A DNA stretch of 64,000 nt, from positions 1,054,001-1,118,000 of the forward strand of contig JAHQRK010000021.1 of NCBI GenBank assembly GCA_019828595.1. Direction: 5' to 3'. The DNA comes from Aphanomyces cochlioides. Taxonomy: Eukaryota; Oomycota; Saprolegniomycetes; Saprolegniales; Verrucalvaceae. Below the pieces are notes generated by a model that saw nothing but the letters and a program-made list of their open reading frames with translations, had not been told where the DNA came from and searched no databases. Shown here piece by piece: positions 36,583 to 46,869 of the stretch (within the stretch, counting starts at the first letter, position 1; every line of letters starts with the position of its first letter). The position numbers and the translations under genes were made by a program.

Positions 36583-38119
36583 ATGAATACTTCAAGATCT
36601 CAGCATTCATTGGCTGCGTTTAGAGTCGCAATATCTCAACTGGTCATCGAGATCGGTGCAAGCAGCATGGTCTCTGTTGCTGAGCTTTCTAGCGACACTG
36701 AGCTGGCGCGAGCCCCAGCGCCAACGCCTCTGATTCGAGGTACTGGGAAGTGTCCTAACTTGAAGAAATCCGAGCGCCGCTGAATCTACTGTGAACTGCT
36801 AGCGAGCACCAATGACGGCAATCTCGCGCCAGGAACTTTTGGCAAGCTTGCCCAACAGTTTGGCTGCCATGCGAAAACCGTGCAGCGCATCTGAGACCGA
36901 GGACAAGCATCGATTCGGGCCGGCGCAATTGTCGCCAACGTGGATTCACAACGGAAGGGTTAATACTCTATATTGTTATATTATATAAATTTAGGGAATA
37001 ATAAGTTTTAAAAGGATAACGTTTTAGGGAAATATGGCGCAAAGCGTAAGCACTCGCCGCTAGAAATTGAGGAAGCAATCAAGAAAGTGGATCATGTTGA
37101 CCGGCAAACTTTGCGCTCCCTGTCCGATGCAAGCGGCATCCCGAAGACAACAATTGTCAACCACATGAAGGAAGAGAAAAGATTGAAAGCCCGATCAAGT
37201 TATGTCAAGCCAGCCCTCTCGGAGACCAACAAGGAAGAACGCATGAAGTTTGCGCTGAGCTTTCTCCAACCTGGGTCGTGTGAAAAACACATCTTCAGCA
37301 ACATGCACGACTATGTGCATGTTGACGAGAAGTGGTTCGTCATGACCAAGGTTAAGAGAAAGTTCTACGTTTACGACGACGAAGAAGTTGCTCTTCGTTC
37401 AGTGAAGAACAAGAGCCACATCACAAAGATTATGTTCCTGGCTGCTGTTGTAAGGCCTCGCTACGGTCACCATTCGAGGGGTGAATTTGACGGCAAGATT
37501 GGAATTTGTCCGATTGTTGAGAGCGTTGTTGCTCAAAGGAGCAGCAACAATCGTCCAAAAGGCACGACTGTTGTTGCTCCTTTGAGCGTCGATGCTCCTA
37601 TCTACAAGGCGCTGATCTTGGAAAAAGTTGTCCCAGCCATACTTGAGAAGTTTCCTCGTCCTTATAGGGACAAAAAAGTTTTATCCAACAGGATAACGCA
37701 AGTCCCCATCGATGTATTACATCTGAGCTGCTTCGCTCAAAGGGTTTCATCAATATTGACGTGGCAAATCAACCTCCAAATAGTCCAGACTTTAATGTCT
37801 TGGATCTAGGTTATTTTAATTATATTAAAGTCTCCAGTATCAAAAGCATACTCGATCAATCGAGGAGCTTATTGCTGCTGCTGAAAGATCGTTTTATGAA
37901 ATGCCGAGTGGTAGTCTGTCCAAGACATTTATCACTTTTCAAACAACTCTAAGGAGTTCACTTGAGAATATCGGTGGCAATAACTTCACGATAGAGCACT
38001 TAAAGAAGGATTCGACTATCCCCAACTTTGTCTCGTTCAATCTGGAATGTGATGACTCCGTCTGCAAGAATGCTTTACTCAAGCTTAATTCTCTAAATCA
38101 AGTTCATGTGATAATATAA
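36583..38119 (+). pseudogene. Mariner (plant-type, DD39D-like) transposase, decayed
   Basis: From ATG 36583. The HTH part contains two TGA stops, one before IYCELL and one where Trp is expected in QRI-W-DRG. A GT-AG intron (about 36959-37027) joins SQRKG to KYGAKRKHS. The catalytic core has VHVDEKWFVMT (first Asp, near 37322), FIQQDNASPHR (second, 37677 onward) and NSPDFNVLDLGYF (third, near 37785). A one-base loss in the A/T run at 37670-37680 shifts the frame before the second Asp. Another shift near 37855 precedes AAAERSFYEMPSGS. The QPPNSPDxNVLDLGxF signature is that of the plant-type mariner clade. The spacing between the second and third Asp is slightly shorter than the usual 39. Confidence 0.85.
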
Positions 38120-38130
38120 ATATAGATCAT

Positions 38131-38236
38131 TATATTGTCGTTTGGGTCCAAAACTAGAAATTTGACATGTTTTGAAAATGTTTCAATTAATTGACGCATA
38201 CACTATTTAAAGTTTAGACAAACCTTTTCTTATATT
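38131..38236 (+). repeat. 3' end of the mariner, also at 4.7 kb
   Basis: Shares 106 bp with 4691-4796. It follows the transposase stop by 12 bases. A separate direct pair, CCAATTTAAGGTCGT, lies near 36373 and 38508, on either side of the mariner. Confidence 0.6.
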
Positions 38237-38726
38237 GCCCTCGATCATGACAATTAAATAGTGTTATTTCAAACGTTTTAAATGTTTGAAAACACTTTCG
38301 AAACATTCAATTTCTTTTCACTTGAAATTTGTATGCGTCAAAATTTATTCCGCACGACTCCAGTTTTATTAAAACCACAATATTTTTATAATATTTCAAA
38401 ACTCATCGACATTTAATCAGGAACAGAGTAGTACTGTTTTAGAAGGTTATTATGAAAGAAAGATGTTGTCAAAGTCAATCCAGCAAAAATAAGGTTCCAA
38501 TTTAAGGTCGTATTTTTAAACTTGCTTTCAATATACTTGCCATACATGGTAAAAAAGGTTAGGGTATAAGTTTATGACAAGAAAAATAACAAATTTATAA
38601 GGATATAATCTTTCAAAGGAACATGTGGAACGTTTCTAACGTCCATTCTTCATTTCAGTATTTGCCAGATCAAGAGCAAGTTGGCCAACAATGAGAGGTA
38701 TGAAACAACGTGTTGAGTCAATTAAT
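38237..38726. other. No gene recognised
   Basis: AT-rich spacer between the mariner and pogo remnants. It contains the second CCAATTTAAGGTCGT copy only. Confidence 0.4.
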
Positions 38727-40470
38727 CTATATCACCAGGGTTCCATCCAACTGAAAGCCGAGGGTTGTTGGTGCCGTTGTTGCGTCCTGCGTGGTTGTTT
38801 TTTCCGTTTGTTTCGCCGGCTTGCGCGTTTCTTTGGGTCCTTTCTTGCCGTTCACGGTCGTCTTCGCTGTTGCGCCGCAGGTCTGGCGGGTTCGCTGGTT
38901 CTTTGTCTTGCTCTTTTTTGCTGCGCGCTCGTCTTGAAGCTTTTGCTTCACTGCTGTGACATGCTTGCGCTCTTCTTTGGTGGCGTCAATCTTAGCGAGA
39001 AGAGGCATGTCAAGGATTCTCCCGGCAACGGTAATTTTCTTTGGGATATTTCTCTGAGTTTTTTTTTGCAGGAAGCAGCAAAACTTCTTTGCGAAGAATT
39101 TCTCGCGCTTGTAACCAGCTTGCTTTTGAAAACGACAAAGGAACCCCTCCATCGGTAAATTTCGAGAGCCTTTTCAGCATTTGATCTTTGGATAGAGGCC
39201 ACAGCCCTGTAGTCTCAAACCCACGAACGACGTTGCGCCCTGAAACATGGGAAACCCAAGCATTTGACGCAATGTTAATCGCTAGTTCTTTTGAGAAACT
39301 TGACAAAATACCGGTATCTATAATAGAGTAATTCGGTTTTAATTCATCAAAAACATACCATCCTTAATCATAACGTTTGATATTGCTGCTCGAATAGCAT
39401 CCTTGAAGGCGCTAAAAACTCAAATATCGAGAGTTAGGAATTCGAATGCTATGTCTACCTGCAAATGCAACACATTTGAAATAATGTGTACACATTTGAA
39501 ATAATGTGTTGCATTTGCAGGTAGACATAGCATTCGAATTCCTAACTCGTTGGCATGTTCAACAATCTCTGTAGAATAATGTGAGGCCAAACCGTCAAAT
39601 ACAAGTAAGAATGGTCTATAAATGCTGCACTTGTGTCGAAAAGTGCTCGAGCCAGGTACCAAAGAGGACCTCGTTCATAAAGCCTTTTGCGGTTGTCGAA
39701 ATTGTTGCTCCAGGCACAAACGAACTCATGCTGAGCTCTCGATCTGATTTCCTCACCCGGGAGCTAAATTAGAGGAGGCAGCATAGTGCCGTCAGCCCTG
39801 CCACAAGCAACCACAGTCATGTGAAAATTCGTGTCAATTGCTTGGTCCACACATTCCTGGACCCTTTGAGTGCAATAACACATCTACAGTAGTGATAGAT
39901 TTAAAGGAGGAGTGATTCATTTACAGTGTACCTACATTTTTTTTGAGAATTAAATGCGGTTTCATCCATGTTAAAAATCCTGTCAGGAGTGAGATCACTC
40001 ACAATAAGAGCCTGCTCTAATGACTCATACAAGACATTTACATCTTCGGTTGTCACTGCATTTCTTGACTGAGATATTGACTGCGCGAGGCGCTTTGACA
40101 GCTCAGGGTGACGTCCAAGAAATCGTTTGTACCATCCGGGTCCATAGGCTCGTGGAGGTTGGATCTTCTTGGCCATTTTATTGGCGACACGTATGATATC
40201 ACTTCGACATACAGGATGTCCGTCCATTTGCATATCTGCAATGTAGTCGACCAGATCGTTCTCAAAAAGTTCTGGCATCGAGACTTTCGGTCCGCGACGC
40301 TGCTTCTGTTTAAAGACGCCACATCTCTTATATCGCACCGCTCTAGTAAGCGACACAAAAGGAATACGAGTTTCTTCGGACACGCTTCGTACCTTTGAGC
40401 CGCTCATAACAGCATTTACTGCCGCCTCAAGCTCTGCGTCAGTGTAACGTCGACGCGGACGGCACAACAT
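38727..40470 (-). pseudogene. pogo/Tigger-type transposase remnant with inverted duplication
   Basis: From ATG 40470: psq-type HTH (YTDAELEAAVNAVMSG), CENP-B-like HTH (AYGPGWYKRFLGRHP) and the first catalytic Asp in IFNMDETAF (about residue 170). A GT-AG intron then likely joins KKCR to VIALKGS. VTTEDV-type linker and NFHMTVVACG are in shifted frames. LLVFDGLASHYS (second Asp) and LPANATH follow at 39.6-39.5 kb. The next expected residues, around QPLD, are displaced by a 45-bp inverted duplication (39431-39548). Beyond it VFSAFKDAIRAAIS, an intron and ELAINIASNAWV continue, then a Lys-rich tail to 38727. Frameshifts and the inversion make it dead. Confidence 0.8.
39431..39548. repeat. Perfect 45-bp inverted duplication in a transposase
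   Basis: Arms 39431-39475 and 39504-39548 are exact reverse complements (GAGTTAGGAATTCGAATGCT onward). The 28-bp centre holds a 20-bp quasi-palindrome, ACACATTTGAAATAATGTGT, repeated in tandem with the arm ends. The right arm is the genuine coding copy (ELGIRMLCLPANA); the left is its inverted copy. Confidence 0.95.
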
Positions 40471-40794
40471 TGCACGAAGAGTGAAGCTGTCCTTTTAAAC
40501 AAAACATATGCTTGATTATATAAATGGTGCTCAGGTTTTCGCACTAAAAATAAGTTGACGCTATTGGCACGGCCCTAAGGGCATCTCCACGGGTGCGACG
40601 GTAAAAGGGTCAGTAAAATCTGTTTTACTGTCGTGACATCGAAACGTTTTCTGTTACTGTAAATGAATCATTCCCACCAGCGAACGGTATGCATAATTTT
40701 CTCAACATAATTGGTAAATATACAGCCAATCATATAATTTCCGTCGAGTTTTCAGATCCTGTCCATTCGTGAAATTCCATCCCGCTGGTACGCC

Positions 40795-42166
40795 ATGATT
40801 GCGATTGAAGACGATTGGGATTCTCAAGACGAAGAAGCCGTGGATCTTGTGTTCAACGACGATGAAGCGACAACAGCGATACGTCGTCGTGGAGGATCGA
40901 TCAAAGGCAAGAAAGCGAACATCGAGCGAGGACACGAATCAGGTATGATGGCGAAAGAACTGTCGTCGAACTTGCTCGTTAGATCATTTCAATCTCATTC
41001 GTGATTACTTTGGCCCCGCACCAATCTATTCCGACGAACAATTTGCTCGCCGCTTTTCCATGCCACGAGATTTGTTTCTCCGAATTGCTGAGAGAGTCGC
41101 TCAGAGAGACCCGTATTTTCAGCAAAGGCGCAATGTTACAAGAAAATTAGGTAAAGCTATGATAATAAAAAGCTGTTTAGACTTACATACAGGCATGTCG
41201 ACTTTGCAAAAGTGTACGGCTCCGATTCGAATCCTTTCAAATGGTTCAGCTGCTGAACAATTGATAACTATGTCCGTATTGGTGAAAGCACAGCGTTAAA
41301 ATGTTTGAAACGGTAAATACAGAGGACAATTTGAGTCAATAGCATTTGTAGCTTTGCATTAGCAGTGATTGACGAATTTGGAGACGAGTACTTGAGAGAT
41401 CCGACAAAGAACGACATCGAGCACTACATGGAGATCAATGCAAGTCGAAGATTTCAGGCATGTTTGGCTCTATCGATTGCACCCATATTGAATGGAAAAA
41501 TTGCCCGTCAGCTTGGAGAGGCCAGTTTCAAGGAAAATCTAGCAAAGCTACAATAGCAATGGAGGCTGTAGTAACTCAGGACTTATGGTGTTGGAGCTCC
41601 TATATTGTTCTCGCTGGTGCCAATAATGACATCAACATTGCCGACAGATCTCCTCTGTTAATGAAGTGGTTGAAACGACCAGCCAGAAGCATAACGTACT
41701 GTACAATATTGCTGGTAGAAGGTATGCCGCTTCTGTATCCCCTTGTCTAATTCCTATAGTTTTAGAGTGCCATACTTCCTTGCAGATGGAATCTATCCTT
41801 CGTACACAGTCTACATGAAAGCAATTGCGGACCCCCAAGGACGCCATCGAGAGCTTTACACGCGACGTCAGGAAGCCATTCGCAAGGACGTCGAGCGATT
41901 CTTTGGTGTCCTGAAGTCGCGTTTCAAGTTCTTGAGTGTGCCGTCTTTGGAATATTCAAACGATCGCAAGTATCTGGAGAGCTTGCATTATATTTAACAT
42001 CATGATTGTCGAAAGAGCAAGATCACGCATCGACGCTGAGGCATCAGACAATCAAGCCACCCAGACACAACGATCCCAGAGCATGGTTTTACAACTGGAT
42101 GACTTCGTGCGAGAGTGTGAAGCCATCAAGAATGAAGCCAACTACTTTCGGTTGCGCGATGCATGA
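40795..42166 (+). pseudogene. PIF/Harbinger transposase, multiply frameshifted
   Basis: From ATG 40795, an acidic start (EDDWDSQDEEAVD), then in another frame IRDYFGPAPIY, FARRFSMPRDLFLRI. A GT-AG intron (about 41150-41192) leads to GMSTLQKCTA. RIGESTALKCLKR is in a shifted frame. Then IDEFGDEYLRDP, and after another shift FGSIDCTHIEWKNCPSAW (first Asp), AGANNDINIADRSP (second) and PYFLADGIYPSYT. EAIRKDVERFFGVLKSRF carries the Glu. The C-terminus IFNIMIVE is in yet another frame. The motif order is that of the plant and oomycete PIF-like proteins. At least four frame breaks. It is a different family from the copy at 28.1-29.2 kb. Confidence 0.85.
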
Positions 42167-42228
42167 GTGTTGAAGTTCTTCCCTTTTTTTCCTCTTCCTT
42201 CGTGCCCTTCCACCATGATTATTGAAAT

Positions 42229-42486
42229 GAAAGTCGCCAGTCGCTCTGATCGAAGCATCACGAAGACATTGACGACTGGTGCATACTCGTCGAAAATGTC
42301 GTGGTGTTGCGTCGACCAGAACGACTGGCTCTTATCACCAGTGATTACAGTAGGAACGAAAGTCACCAGTCGCTCTGATTGAAGCAACACCGAGATATTG
42401 TTGACTGGTGTTCACTCGTCGTCAATGTCTTCATGTTGCGTCGGCTTTGAGCGACTGTTGACTCTCATTTCAACAATCAACTGGTG
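42229..42486. repeat. Two 129-bp tandem copies, diverged
   Basis: Starts at 42229 and 42358; both begin GAAAGTC[GA]CCAGTCGCTCTG. They differ at many positions. They lie in the 3' untranslated part of the Harbinger element and may be subterminal transposase-binding repeats. Confidence 0.7.
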
Positions 42487-42936
42487 CATAGACCATTCTA
42501 CACGTCATGATTGGACAGATTATTTACAATATTTACCAATCCTACAGTTGGAGTATATAGCGTTGCTCCATTTTTCGACACAATATCGGTCTGTTTTTGT
42601 GTCGAATGGTCCAAATTTACTGTCGACGGCATCCTGTTTTGTGTATACGTCGACTGGTGGGGCAACTGTATAATTCAGTTATTAATTTTGACAGAAATTT
42701 TTGTGTGTGCCGTCGTCTGGTGGAGATGCCCTTAAATTGGAATCCGGACCTTCAATTGGAACTTTACGTTAGATTACTACCTCCCTATGGCCTTTTTCCT
42801 CTCTCGACGACAAATCTACCCGTCAATTTGTCCGTCTTAAGCAATTGGTAGAAAAACACTTGCCTCTTACGTGTCCAAGCACTCATATTGATCGTCGAGA
42901 AGAAGGTCGCATTCCTCCCCAGATAAGTTCGCCCTA

Positions 42937-43320
42937 GTGTTTGATGGCTGGACCCATGCATTTATTGCTGTACTTGCCACTTTTCCAGGGAAAATTATGC
43001 ATGGTTTCGATAAAGTTCTCTTGGATTTCACGCCAATGGGAGGTGAACACTCACAAAATGCGAGTACTCACAAGAAATTCATTGTGTTTGTGCTTGATGT
43101 TAACGACAAGACTCTGCTTAATATGGTTGCTTTTATTATAGGTAACTGCGCAACCAACGTCTCACTGGCTCCAAAATGCGGTATTCCCCTGATTGTCTAT
43201 GCAAGCCAACGTTTCATCCTTGCTGTGGGTGATTTGTTGTGTCTCTTTTCTGTCGCCAAGAATGCTTGTGGTGATCGCCTCCTTCCCGTTTTGAATCTCA
43301 ATGCGAATTGCGATTTGTAG
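42937..43320 (+). pseudogene. hAT transposase core fragment
   Basis: Reads FDGWTHAFIAVLATF (first acidic site), LLDFTPMGGEH, FIIGNCATNVSLA (second site; the usual D of GDNCA is missing) and CGIPLIV.ASQRF.LAV. This is the catalytic middle of an oomycete hAT transposase. Upstream, 42.84-42.93 kb has related sequence in another frame. BED finger and dimerisation domain are absent. It starts about 100 bp beyond the Harbinger right end. Confidence 0.75.
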
Positions 43321-43386
43321 GATGTGCAGGATGTCATCGCGATGTTAAATGAGAGTGCAGACACTATGAATTTTGAATTTGATTCA

Positions 43387-43622
43387 GGCCCAGTTCGAAG
43401 TAAAAAAATAAGTTAACGCCGAGCATTCTGATTGGCTACTGTTGACTGACGAATATTTTTTTTTCGTCAGGAGATAAATCATGTCCTGACCAAAAAACCG
43501 TCGACTCGTACCGAAAGAAAAATAAATTATCCAATCAGAGATCATATTATTTTGAAACTAAGGAGACGGCATTTACTTCGCACTCCTTATTCACTTCTTT
43601 CTTATTTTACTTCGAATTGGCC
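43387..43622. mobile_element. 236-bp MITE
   Basis: Ends GGCCCAGTTCGAAGTAAAA and, reversed, GGCCAATTCGAAGTAAAA, flanked by TCA on both sides (43384-43386, 43623-43625). The inside is AT-rich with no gene. A 3-bp duplication fits a Harbinger- or CACTA-driven element; no partner transposase was identified. Confidence 0.8.
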
Positions 43623-44340
43623 TCAATAGTTTCCCTGTTTTGTTGTGCAAAAATGCCAGTACTTGCACAGATAACACGAACGACTTATCAGTGATAATAC
43701 AGACGCTCGAGGTACCCAGTCCTATTCACGGCGCATTTGACGGCAAGACAATGATGACCATGCGCTTAGATGATGCTCAAGGCGACTACCAACATGTCGG
43801 AGACATAGTATATCTAGATGGAGAAAGGCGAACCTTAGATGGTAATCTACGGATGTGTCCAATGTGAGCGTGGCATGTGGTGGGTGGAGGTTCTACTGGC
43901 TTGTTTTTCGTCCGCAGGCAACATTGGTCCAATTCAATGATACAAAGCGCCTTGGATTGTATAAGATCTCGGCCCACCGTTGCCGTGAATAATTTCTTTG
44001 GTACCAATAGATGTAAAGGCAAAGAGGGCGTTGTACCGGCGAGTGTTATTGACAAACCCTCTGGTTTTGAACAAAGCAATGTATTCGCGAAACTCGGGTG
44101 TGTCAGGCCAGGTAGCAACAGGCAGCACTCGAGACCCTCCACCGCAGCAGTCCTTTTCTTCGCCTGGCCAAATCTTCGCTTCGCAATGGCGGCAAATCGA
44201 ACGCTGCTCAATAGTATGAAGAGGCACCAATGATTCATCGAAGTCATCGAAACTGACGCGTGCACTGTTGTGAGCACTCTTCTTCTTCGGGCGACCCTTG
44301 GGTTTATTCCGGAGACTTAGTCCTTGCTCGCGAGGAGGTA

Positions 44341-45814
44341 CAGGGAACGACTATCCACTTGGCCTACAGAATTACTTCGAATACTCACGAATAGTCGCCT
44401 CGGATTGGTCAGTATACTTCAATACCCCCCCTTAACCCTGAACCCCCAAACACACAAATTCAATACAAAAAACAAGATAACTTTACTGCTGCAAAACTTT
44501 TTCAAAACTGCGGCAAATTTCATCTTCCGTGATGCGTCCCCAGGCCAAAATGGAGCGGTTGATCAGGGCAAGTCTCTTCTTGGCGGCAGTTGGTGACTCA
44601 AGATCCTCAGTTTCATCATCTTCGATGTCGTCTTCATCAAGCCAAATGTCCCGCATGTGGCGCTTGTACGGCGCCATTATTCTAACGTCCAAGGGCTGAC
44701 AGACCGACGTCGAGTTGGGTGGTAAGGCACAGACATGACACCCCATATCGTTGATTGCCTTGTAGGAGGACACACTGACATGGGGCTCGAAATTGTCAAG
44801 CATCACGACTGAGGGCCCTTCGATATCTTGCTCGAGGACGTCAACAATGTATTGTTTCCAAACGACACCATCCATCCACGCCTTCTCTTGTACTGCGTAG
44901 GAATGGCCAACAGGATACGTGGGAATCTCATTCGTCGCGATCCTGCCGCCGGGCTTTCCTCGGACGATGAACATGAGTGGTAGTTTCTTGCCATCGCCGC
45001 GTATCGTCAACACCGCAGTCATGCGGTAGGCATTCTTCTCACCAGCAGATATCTTGGCATCGCCACCTCGTATCGACCAAATGATACGAGGTGGCATTTC
45101 ATAATAAATTCCAGTTTCATCAACATTGTACCTGTAGCAGTCGTCGTACGTTTCATACTGTCGATGGAAGTCGGCCGCAAATTCGTCGCGAATCGACATC
45201 AGTACATCTTGCTTGAGCTTCAATTTGCCAGGCTTCTGACGAGAAAATCCATGACGATGCGAAAAACGCTGGAGTAGCCGCAGTAGAGACTTGTATCCGT
45301 TGGACTTGTCGCTCAGATATGACCGAAGCCACTCCCGGTAATTCTTCTTGATCCACTTGATTACGTGAGTGCATGTTAGAGCGCGCTCCTTTGCCCGCAT
45401 GAGTGTCATATATTCTTTTAAGCCATTAGGGTCGGGGAGAATCTCTGCTCTTCCTACAGACTTTAGCTTCTTACGCATTTTGCTGCCCTTGAAGGCTTCT
45501 ATGGCATCACTGTTGGAAGCCCAATTTCGTATCGTGCGTCGCGGTATGTCCATCTCCTGTGCAACCGCATAGGACGACATTGTCTTCAACAACTCAAGGG
45601 CACGACGACGCTCCTCAATCGTGTGTGATGAGCACTTCTTCATGGGATGATTTATGGCATTAAAATTGAGGCAACGTGTAATTTAAATTGCTCTTTGGCG
45701 CGAATAAAAATCCCGCCAATCGGAGAGCAAAATTTCAATTAATTTTTTGATTGGTTAAATTTATAGTAGTACCATATCAAAAGTTCGATAGGCCAAGTGG
45801 ATGGTCGTTCCCTG
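44341..45814 (-). mobile_element. Complete pogo-type transposon
   Basis: TIRs CAGGGAACGACTATCCACTT (left) and, reversed, CAGGGAACGACCATCCACTT, extending to GGCCTA; 25 of 26 bases agree. TA flanks both ends (44339-44340, 45815-45816). One intact transposase on the minus strand. It is inserted in a Helitron reading frame. Everything a pogo element needs in cis and trans appears present. Confidence 0.95.
44483..45643 (-). CDS. pogo/Tigger-type DDE transposase, intact
   Basis: 386 residues from ATG 45643 with no lesion. It would cut and paste the enclosing element at TA sites. Residues 5-45 form a psq-type HTH (ERRRALELLKTMSSYAVAQE, RRTIRNW). A second, CENP-B-like DNA-binding part follows (CTHVIKWIKKNYREWL, SLLRLLQRFSHRHGF). 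The DDE_1 core has the first Asp in YNVDETGIYYEMPP (about residue 180), the second in VVMLDNFEPHVS (about 285) and the third in STSVCQPLDVRIMAPYK (about 322). The C-terminus is acidic (LDEDDIEDDETEDLES). Single exon. It is only distantly like the remnant at 38.7-40.5 kb, so these are two pogo lineages. Of all the transposases in the window only this one looks functional. Confidence 0.93.
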   Translation of the reverse strand: MKKCSSHTIEERRRALELLKTMSSYAVAQEMDIPRRTIRNWASNSDAIEAFKGSKMRKKLKSVGRAEILPDPNGLKEYMTLMRAKERALTCTHVIKWIKKNYREWLRSYLSDKSNGYKSLLRLLQRFSHRHGFSRQKPGKLKLKQDVLMSIRDEFAADFHRQYETYDDCYRYNVDETGIYYEMPPRIIWSIRGGDAKISAGEKNAYRMTAVLTIRGDGKKLPLMFIVRGKPGGRIATNEIPTYPVGHSYAVQEKAWMDGVVWKQYIVDVLEQDIEGPSVVMLDNFEPHVSVSSYKAINDMGCHVCALPPNSTSVCQPLDVRIMAPYKRHMRDIWLDEDDIEDDETEDLESPTAAKKRLALINRSILAWGRITEDEICRSFEKVLQQ

Positions 45815-46165
45815 TACATCAATGAAATCCACATCCACGTTTAGCGGAGGATCAGCATTTGCCAAGGCAAGTAATTGATTGTCAGTGTTGCAATCCACAT
45901 TTCCATCGGAAATATCTTCTTCCTTGGTTTCTTCTTCACCTCCTTCATTCATACGGTTAGGTTGTAGCGCAGCATAGATCCTTCGATTGTCAACTGTGCG
46001 CTCGCGATCTTCTTGCTCCTGAGCTGCCAGAATCTTGAGATGATGGTCACTTTGAGCGTGATAATGGATTCCGTCTTCTCCCTCCTTGGTTTCCTCTTCG
46101 TCGCTCTTATCTATGTCCGTATGGTGCAAAATGATGGCACCCCGCCCTTGATTCGCAACCTCAGT

Positions 46166-46570
46166 GTTGTGCTTTTTTTCGCGAGCACGTTTGTTGTATT
46201 CCGCCTTCTTGGATCTTTTCATAGCCACCTCTTTGTCGAAGTCTTCCACGATAGCATGCCGTTTCTTTTCGCGAGCACATTTGTTGTACTCCGCCTTTTT
46301 GGATTTGTCGATCTCTTCCAGGAGAGCTTGCCGTTTCTGTTCGCGAGCACGATTGTTGTACTGCGCCTTTTTAGATTAGTCCAGCGCCACCTCTTCGTCG
46401 ACTTCATCCACGATAGCATGCCGTTTCTTTTCGCAAGCACGATTGTTGTACTCCTCCTTTAGGAGAGCTTGCCGTTTCTTTTCGTGAGCACGATTATTGT
46501 ACTCCGCCTTTAGGAGAGCTTGCCGTTTCTTTTCGCGAGCACGTTTGTTGTACTCCGCCTTCTTGGCCTA
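46166..46570 (-). repeat. Coding minisatellite in the Helitron N-terminus
   Basis: Unit heads (GCCGTTTCTTTTCGCGAGCA on +) occur at 46258, 46330, 46420, 46471 and 46522, with a diverged one near 46168. Spacings are 72, 90, 51 and 51 bp, all multiples of three. On the minus strand each reads like KKAEYNKRAREKKRQALL, a charged, probably coiled-coil unit. Growth and loss of units keeps the frame. Confidence 0.85.
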
Positions 46571-46869
46571 TCTCATAGCCGCCTCGTCGTTAATATTGCC
46601 CTGTTCAAGGCATCGTCATCCACAGCCCAGCCATTAGCTCCAGTTGATGCAGACTCTTGTTCGGTAGCATGCACTTCATTCCGCTCTGCTTGCTTCCCAG
46701 GTTCGGAGTTATCGATCGCATGTCCTTGATTGTCATTGTCATGATTGCCATTGCCTTTGCCTTTCTTAGAGGCCGAGTAGTTGTTATTTTCTACGCAGAA
46801 AACTGCGTCAAACAAATGTTCATACAAAAACATCAACACAAAAATGGTAATGTGATTGGATCGTAAAAA

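Larger units (their letters stand above)
40579..42731 (+). mobile_element. PIF/Harbinger element
   Basis: TIRs start GGGCATCTCCAC (40579-40590) and end GTGGAGATGCCC (42720-42731), with weaker pairing inward around GACGG. TAA precedes and TTA follows; a perfect TWA duplication would show the same triplet twice. The transposase lies between on the plus strand. Confidence 0.8.
43850..46575 (-). pseudogene. Helitron N-terminal region, split by a pogo insertion
   Basis: Minus strand, from the right: repeated charged units (46.57-46.17 kb), an acidic stretch ending NVDVDFIDV at 45.82 kb, the pogo element, then at 44338 PPREQGLSLRNKPKGRPKKK. Further on come RSICRHCEAKIW, EKDCCGGGSRVLPV, RRYNALFAFTSIG and YTIQGALYH, the Helitron zinc block and start of the Rep domain. 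Removing 44341-45814 and one TA makes the join V-P-P in a single frame. Stops at about 46378 and 46566 and a loss of frame after 43.93 kb show it is dead. Rep catalytic His and helicase parts are absent. Confidence 0.8.

Noticed and set aside
40576..42734. Perfect TWA duplication for the Harbinger element
   Set aside because: Left flank is TAA and right flank is TTA, so the duplication is imperfect or mutated.
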